A stretch of DNA of 64,000 bases from Thermoanaerobaculia bacterium (GTDB lineage: Bacteria > Acidobacteriota > Thermoanaerobaculia > UBA5066), in assembly GCA_022071945.1 (NCBI GenBank), contig JAJVIN010000012.1, forward strand, positions 1 through 64,000, given 5' to 3'. A program made the translations under genes and the position numbers. Numbering within the stretch: the first letter of the stretch is position 1; every line of letters begins with the position of its first letter. This document shows positions 59,193 to 64,000 of this stretch, piece by piece. The notes under the pieces are model-generated. The model saw nothing but the letters and a program-made list of their open reading frames with translations. It searched no databases and was not told the origin of the DNA.

Positions 59193-61211
59193 ATGAGAGT
59201 CCTGATTGCCGAGGATGATCCGACGTCTCTCTTGATGCTGAAGACGGTGGTCTCGGGGTGGGGGCATGCGGTGACCGCCGCTTCCGACGGACTGGAGGCA
59301 TGGTATTGCCTGCGCGAGCCCGACTCTCCTCCGCTCGCCATCCTGGACCGCGAGATGCCAGGCTTGAGCGGGACCGAGATCTGCCAGCGCGTCCTCGTGC
59401 TCCGCCCGGACGATCCTCCCTACCTCATTCTCCTGACGGCGAAGGGGGAGAAGCGGGATGTCGTCGAGGGCCTGAATGCGGGGGCGAACGACTACATCGC
59501 TAAGCCCTTCGATCTGGAGGAGCTCAGGGCGCGCATTGCCGTGGGCTGCCGGGTTGTCGAGCTTCAACAAGCCCTGGCCCGGAGACTTCTCGAGATCGAG
59601 GAGGCCCACCGGCGAGAGGAGGAGCTCAGGCTCAAGCTCGAGGCGGTCGGCGGCTGGCTGGGTGGGAAGGGGGCCACGAGTCCCGAGGGACTGACTTCCA
59701 TCTCCGCCCTCGCCCAGGAGGTGGCCGACGCGATCGGGGCCGCGGGCATCCAGATCCACGTCTTGCAGGGAGACCGGCTGCTTCCGCTGACAGAAACGGG
59801 CCCTTCCCCCTTCATCTGGCCGGCCCTCCTCGAATCCGTTCTGAACTCGACGGAGATGCTGCAAATTCCGGGATACGTCCTGCTCCCGCTGAGCGCGGCC
59901 CCGGGTTCGAGTCTCGGGGTCCTGGTGGTTCACGGACTCGGGCGGGGCGGGCTCCTCAATCAGGAGCTGGGACTCGTGAAGCTCCTGGCCAGAGAGACGG
60001 CGTCGGGGCTCGAGCTCCTCAGACTGAGGGGGGACTTGGAGGACTTGAGGCGCCGCCAGGAATCCGAAGGCAGGAGCCGGACCGAGGAGACCGCGGAAAA
60101 GCTGGGGGTCTGTCCGAGCTGCATGCGCTGCCATGGGGAAAGGCAGAATACGTGCCCCCGGGATGGGGCCGCCCTGCAGGTCCTGCCCGACGTTCCCTTC
60201 GAGGTGGCTGGACGGTACCGCTTCGAGCGCCGGCTCGGCGTGGGCGGGATGGGAATGGTCTTTCGGGCCCACGACATCCAGCTCGACCGCCGCGTCGCTC
60301 TGAAGGTCGTCCGGCTGCGCCAGAGCCTCATGGACGCCGAGACCAACAGGCGGCGGTTCAGCGTGGAGACGAGGATCCTCGCGGGCCTCAACCATCCAGG
60401 GATCATCACGCTTCACGATTCCGGCGAGCTGGCCTCGGGAACGATGTACATCGTCACGGAGCTCCTGACGGGCCTGGATCTGGAGAGGGTTCTTTCGCTC
60501 TACGGCCCCGGGACTCCGGCGCAGGTCGCCTCCATGATCCTCGATGCCGGAGCGGCACTGGATGCCGCCCACGCTCTCGGGCTCGTCCACAGGGACGTCA
60601 AGCCCGCGAACATCTTCATCGTCCCCGAAGCCCGAGGATTCAGGGCCAAGTTGATCGACTTCGGCCTGGCCCGGTCGCAGGCCGAAGTCCGGATGACCAA
60701 CGACAGCTGCGTCGTGGGAACGCCGCGGTACATGGCTCCCGAGATCTTCAGGGGCAGCGAGGGCACCGCCCGCTCGGATCTCTATTCGCTGGCGGCCGTC
60801 GCGTACGAAGCCCTGACCGACAGGCCCGTGGTCCGTGGATCGCAGATCGGCGATGTTGTCTTGGAGGTTCTCTCCGACGATCCGGCGCCGCCTTCCGAGA
60901 TTCTCGGCGAGTCGGCCCGGCCGCTCGATTCGATCTTCTACCAGGGGCTCGCGAAGGAACCGGATGTGAGACCGGCCTCGGTTCTCGAGTGGGCGTCCGA
61001 AGTCGCCGGGAGGCTCCGGACCGTCGTCGCCATGGGAAGCGGCTGGCCCGAAATACGCGAGACCTCGGCGGCCCTGCGCGTCGACGATGGCGGACCCGGG
61101 CCGCGAGTTTCCCTCCTGGCCGGGATCTCTCCGGCGATCAGGGAGTCCGTCCTTGGTCCGCAGCCCGAGACGACTTCGCATCCACCTGACCCCAGCGGCC
61201 GGCGGAGCTAG
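59193..61211 (+). CDS. Receiver-GAF-zinc ribbon-Ser/Thr kinase fusion
   Basis: I start at ATG 59193, with GGAGAG seven bases upstream, giving 672 residues. A receiver (Asp52 in LDREMPG, Lys104) is followed by a coiled coil, a GAF-like domain (about 165-270), a cysteine cluster (Cys307, 310, 313, 321) and a full Ser/Thr kinase (about 340-600) with GVGGMG at 349-354, Lys371, HRDVKPAN with Asp468 and DFG at 489-491. It joins two-component input to Ser/Thr phosphorylation in one protein: phosphorylation of the receiver should tune the kinase. The flanking genes encode histidine kinases, likely donors. It is predicted to be cytoplasmic. Confidence 0.88.
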   Translation: MRVLIAEDDPTSLLMLKTVVSGWGHAVTAASDGLEAWYCLREPDSPPLAILDREMPGLSGTEICQRVLVLRPDDPPYLILLTAKGEKRDVVEGLNAGANDYIAKPFDLEELRARIAVGCRVVELQQALARRLLEIEEAHRREEELRLKLEAVGGWLGGKGATSPEGLTSISALAQEVADAIGAAGIQIHVLQGDRLLPLTETGPSPFIWPALLESVLNSTEMLQIPGYVLLPLSAAPGSSLGVLVVHGLGRGGLLNQELGLVKLLARETASGLELLRLRGDLEDLRRRQESEGRSRTEETAEKLGVCPSCMRCHGERQNTCPRDGAALQVLPDVPFEVAGRYRFERRLGVGGMGMVFRAHDIQLDRRVALKVVRLRQSLMDAETNRRRFSVETRILAGLNHPGIITLHDSGELASGTMYIVTELLTGLDLERVLSLYGPGTPAQVASMILDAGAALDAAHALGLVHRDVKPANIFIVPEARGFRAKLIDFGLARSQAEVRMTNDSCVVGTPRYMAPEIFRGSEGTARSDLYSLAAVAYEALTDRPVVRGSQIGDVVLEVLSDDPAPPSEILGESARPLDSIFYQGLAKEPDVRPASVLEWASEVAGRLRTVVAMGSGWPEIRETSAALRVDDGGPGPRVSLLAGISPAIRESVLGPQPETTSHPPDPSGRRS

Positions 61212-61222
61212 GGGAGGGGGGG

Positions 61223-62761
61223 GTGGGGGATCGCCTCGGGCGTCCGTCCGGCCGGGTTCCGGTGTGGGGACTCCTCTTGGTCACGGTCCTCTCGCTGACC
61301 GCCGGCGTTCTGAGCTTTCTCCTCGGGACACTCCCGGATGGGGTCCGGGCGCTCGCCGTTGGGTTCGGCTGCGCCGTGGCAGGCACGGCCGGTCTCGCGG
61401 CGGCCGCTCGCGGGACCGGCAAGGAGACGCCTGATTCGGCGTCTCGCCCCCTCGACTCGTCGGGCCCGGTTTCTCGAGGGACCGGCCTCCTCCAGGGGTC
61501 CCGCGGGCAAGACGAAGCCCGCGAGGCCGGTCAGGGAGAAGCCGTCGGGTCAGGGTCTGGCGCGAGTCTGCCGGATCAGCTGCCCGGACGGGCACCCGAG
61601 ACCGGGGCCGCACCGTCGGGCCGGGTGATCACATCCGAGTTCCTGTCTGCTCTCGGCCACGAGATCCGGACTCCCCTCAACGGCATTCTCGGAATGACCG
61701 AGCTGATGTTGGGGACGTCTCTGGACGCCAGGCAGAGGCGGTATGCCGAGGCGGCGTTCGGCGCGGCCGAGGATCTCGCCGCCATCGCGAGAGATCTCCT
61801 CGATTTCTCCAAGGGAGAAGGGGGCAGACTGAAGCTCCGGGTATCCGAGTTCGATCCCGGAGCCGTCCTTTCCGGGACGGTCGAATCCCTTCGGCCCGAT
61901 GCGCGGAAAAAGGGGATCTCGCTCGCCCTGAAGATCTCGGAGGATCTTCCGGCCCGAATTCAGAACGACGAGGCCCGGATCCAACAGCTCGTCGAGAACC
62001 TCCTCGACAACGCGATCAAGTTCACGGACAGAGGCGGGGTCACGGTGAGCGTGGGGCTCGACGCCCGTCCCGTGGCGAGCCCTCACCTTCGGGTAGAGGT
62101 CCAGGACACGGGGTGCGGGATCGAGGAAGACCTGCAGCCCAGGATCTTCGAGGGTTTCGTGAGGGGCGACATCTCGACGAACCGGCGGCACGGCGGCACG
62201 GGTCTCGGACTCGCGGTCTGCCGCCACATCGCCCGGCAAATGGGAGGCGACATCGGCTTCTCGAGCGAGGCCGGGTCCGGATCGTCCTTCTGGTTCTCCG
62301 TGCCCTGCCGGGTGAGACGGGACCCCGAGGAGTCCTGGGACGACTCTCCGATTCCACAGAGCCGGCGGGCGTCGCGGAGATCAGGCGGATTCCGTGCGAA
62401 CCAGGGCTCTGAAACGGCCGTGGCGTTCGATCCGTCCGTCCTGGCGAATCTCCGCACCCTGGGTCCCGAGGCTGGCGAGGGGTTCGTTTCCCGGCTGGTG
62501 TCGGTCTTCATCACGGACACCGAGCGGATGCTCCGGGAGATGCGCCAGACGCTCCAGGCAGGCGAGCGGGAGACGCTGGCCCGGATGGCCCACCGCCTGA
62601 AGTCGGGGACGGCGAATGTGGGGGCCCTCGGGATGACGGCAGCCTGCAAGAGGCTCCAGGACCAGGCCGCATCCGCCGAGGCGGAGACAATCCTCGACGA
62701 CCTCGAGAAGCAGTTTGGCGAGGTTCGGCCTCTTCTCCTGGCGGAGCAGTCGAAGTCCTGA
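61223..62761 (+). CDS. Histidine kinase with a C-terminal Hpt domain but no receiver
   Basis: GTG at 61223 starts 11 bases after the receiver-kinase gene. The 512-residue protein has two membrane segments (about 13-36 and 42-62), a low-complexity linker, HisKA with His146 in ALGHEIRTPLNG, an ATPase domain (GTGLGLAVCRH) and, after a spacer, an Hpt domain with His457 in MAHRLKSGTANVG. Usual hybrid kinases have a receiver between kinase and Hpt; here it is absent, so phosphate must pass through a separate receiver, possibly the one fused to the Ser/Thr kinase upstream. Confidence 0.85.
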   Translation: MGDRLGRPSGRVPVWGLLLVTVLSLTAGVLSFLLGTLPDGVRALAVGFGCAVAGTAGLAAAARGTGKETPDSASRPLDSSGPVSRGTGLLQGSRGQDEAREAGQGEAVGSGSGASLPDQLPGRAPETGAAPSGRVITSEFLSALGHEIRTPLNGILGMTELMLGTSLDARQRRYAEAAFGAAEDLAAIARDLLDFSKGEGGRLKLRVSEFDPGAVLSGTVESLRPDARKKGISLALKISEDLPARIQNDEARIQQLVENLLDNAIKFTDRGGVTVSVGLDARPVASPHLRVEVQDTGCGIEEDLQPRIFEGFVRGDISTNRRHGGTGLGLAVCRHIARQMGGDIGFSSEAGSGSSFWFSVPCRVRRDPEESWDDSPIPQSRRASRRSGGFRANQGSETAVAFDPSVLANLRTLGPEAGEGFVSRLVSVFITDTERMLREMRQTLQAGERETLARMAHRLKSGTANVGALGMTAACKRLQDQAASAEAETILDDLEKQFGEVRPLLLAEQSKS

Positions 62762-62768
62762 GCGGCGC

Positions 62769-63740
62769 TCAGCCCCGCAATCGCTGGCGCTCCCAGAGGA
62801 GCGCGGATTCGACGATCTCCTCGAGGCTCGAGTGAGAAGGCCGCCAGCCCGTCGCCTGCATGAGAGCGGCTGGATCCGCGACGAGGGCGGGGGGGTCGCC
62901 GGGCCTGCGCGGCCGCATCTCGATTGCGGGATGGATTCCGAGCGTCTTCCCGGCCACCTGGATCACCTCGAGGACCGAGTAGCCGGTCCCCGTGCCCACG
63001 TTGAAGGCGGACTGGGCCGGCAGGTTTGCTGCCTCGATCGCGATGACGTGCGCGTTCGCGAGGTCGGTCACGTGGATGTAGTCACGAACGCAGGTGCCGT
63101 CCGGAGTGGGGTAGTCGTTTCCGAAGACCTGGGCGGGGAGACCGGACGAGAGCCCGCGAAGGACACGCGGGATCAGGTGTTCCTCCGGTTCGTGCTCCTC
63201 GCCGGTTCGCCATTCCGGGTGCGCGCCGCTCGCGTTGAAGTACCGCAGGGCGACGGCCCTGAAGCCAAAGAGGCGGGAGGCATCGAAAAGGGCCGTCTCG
63301 AAGGCGAGCTTGGCCGAGCCATATGGATTGATCGGCCGAAGCGGGGCGCTCTCGGGAATCGGTGTCGTGTCCGGGGCGCCGTACACGGCGGCCGTCGACG
63401 AGAAGAGGAAGGCCGAGATCGGGAAGCGCGCGGCGCAGAACAGGAGATTGATGCCGGCACCGAGGTTGTTCTTCCAGTACATCTCGGGTTCACGGGTCGA
63501 CTCCCCGACACTGATGTAGCCGCCGAGGTGGATGACGGCCTCGGGACGGTGACGCTCGAAGACCGAGAGGAGGGCCGCCGCATCCTCGAGGGCGATGCGC
63601 TCGAGGGGAAAGGCGCCTTCTCGTCCGGGGCGGCTCCGCCGGAAATCGTCGACGATGAGGGGCGCGTGGCCGCGCTCGGCAAGGGCTCTCACCACATGCG
63701 CCCCGATGTACCCAGCTCCACCTGCAACGAGTACCTTCAC
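62769..63740 (-). CDS. galE: UDP-glucose 4-epimerase
   Basis: The 323-residue protein is an extended SDR with NAD-binding GGAGYIGAH (7-15), the Ser-Ser-Thr of the active site in SSTAAVYG and the catalytic YxxxK in NPYGSAKLAFE, plus NASGAHPEW and PRRPGDPPAL of the GalE group. It interconverts UDP-glucose and UDP-galactose for cell-surface polysaccharides. The gene is convergent with the kinase-Hpt gene and divergent from a secreted-protein gene. No other sugar-nucleotide gene is adjacent. Confidence 0.92.
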   Translation of the reverse strand: MKVLVAGGAGYIGAHVVRALAERGHAPLIVDDFRRSRPGREGAFPLERIALEDAAALLSVFERHRPEAVIHLGGYISVGESTREPEMYWKNNLGAGINLLFCAARFPISAFLFSSTAAVYGAPDTTPIPESAPLRPINPYGSAKLAFETALFDASRLFGFRAVALRYFNASGAHPEWRTGEEHEPEEHLIPRVLRGLSSGLPAQVFGNDYPTPDGTCVRDYIHVTDLANAHVIAIEAANLPAQSAFNVGTGTGYSVLEVIQVAGKTLGIHPAIEMRPRRPGDPPALVADPAALMQATGWRPSHSSLEEIVESALLWERQRLRG

Positions 63741-63845
63741 GGTGACCTCCAGAGATGGGGATTCTGAGGGCAGAGGGCACGGGGCGGAAGGGCTCGTTGC
63801 AGGAGGAAAGGCGCCCCGGGTACGCTCGGGGGAAAGAGGTGTGAC

Positions 63846-64000
63846 ATGAAACGCGCTCGTCTTCTTCTGGCCCTGACTGTTCTCTTTTCGCTTCCCGTAC
63901 TGGCCGAGACGGCTCCCACCCCGACGGCGAAGAAGCCGGAACCGCCGAGCGGGATGGAGCGGTACGTCTTTGGCCTCATCAAGAAAGGGCCCGCGTGGAC
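63846..64000 (+). CDS. Start of a secreted protein, cut by the window edge
   Basis: The ATG at 63846 follows AGAGGTG. The 51 visible residues have a signal peptide (RARLLLALTVLFSLPVLAE) and then a YVFGLIKKGPAW segment, which resembles the start of exported YciI-like domain proteins. The rest is beyond the window, so this assignment is tentative. Confidence 0.5.
   Translation, partial: MKRARLLLALTVLFSLPVLAETAPTPTAKKPEPPSGMERYVFGLIKKGPAW

Overview
The window is GC-rich and gene-dense. It looks like a chromosome segment of an Acidobacteriota bacterium, probably near the Thermoanaerobaculia. That is an inference from several markers: Ser/Thr kinases fused to TolB/PD40 beta-propellers, a secreted beta-helix protein ending in a Tyr/Trp-rich C-terminal domain typical of that group, a DUF5777 barrel next to a CX4CH lipoprotein, and many hybrid histidine kinases. 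No rRNA, tRNA or CRISPR array was seen.

Bases 1-15430 are an accessory, defence-like region read entirely on the minus strand. Its left 4.3 kb is visibly less GC-rich than the rest. In order of transcription it holds a DrmD-like SNF2 helicase and an Eco57I-type adenine methylase (stop and start codons overlap), a DUF559 nuclease, an HTH/PIN toxin-antitoxin pair, an AAA+ ATPase gene broken by an in-frame TAG and joined to a duplicated methylase tail, a large P-loop NTPase fused to a nucleoside-phosphorylase-like domain, and a second small P-loop NTPase whose stop codon overlaps a further reading frame running off the left edge. The NTPase-nucleosidase fusion is the best candidate for an unusual antiviral system. 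The region shows remodelling: a duplicated gene tail, a broken ATPase, and palindromic repeats both between genes and in frame inside the methylase gene.

Bases 15431-19000 carry a secreted beta-helix protein, a small peptidoglycan-binding-like protein and an unassigned protein with a GTSNG nucleophile-like motif. Bases 19051-25877 are a minus-strand run: hybrid histidine kinase, single-domain receiver and a degenerate HD-GYP regulator (overlapping genes), then a hotdog thioesterase, a ferritin-like protein and a PH-domain membrane protein, with a cyclase gene upstream. Bases 25950-36180 run on the plus strand: SpoIIE phosphatase, TonB-family protein, acyl-CoA dehydrogenase and an M16 peptidase pair in an overlapping operon, a sensor without a kinase core, an outer-membrane-like protein and a 5'-nucleotidase.

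Bases 36257-40072 are a minus-strand three-gene cluster: a propeller protein, a CX4CH lipoprotein and a DUF5777 barrel. Rho (40434) has an own-promoter candidate and a potentially structured leader. After it come a GT-C-like membrane protein with an NPCBM domain, a PD40 propeller protein that overlaps it tail to tail, the korAB 2-oxoacid:ferredoxin oxidoreductase genes, and a divergent TetR gene that appears leaderless with an operator inside its promoter. The right end (51387-63740) has a double cyclic-nucleotide-binding protein, an NAD(P)-binding protein, a Ser/Thr kinase-PD40 receptor, and a phosphorelay cluster (hybrid kinase, receiver-GAF-Ser/Thr kinase fusion, kinase-Hpt), followed by galE and a truncated secreted protein.
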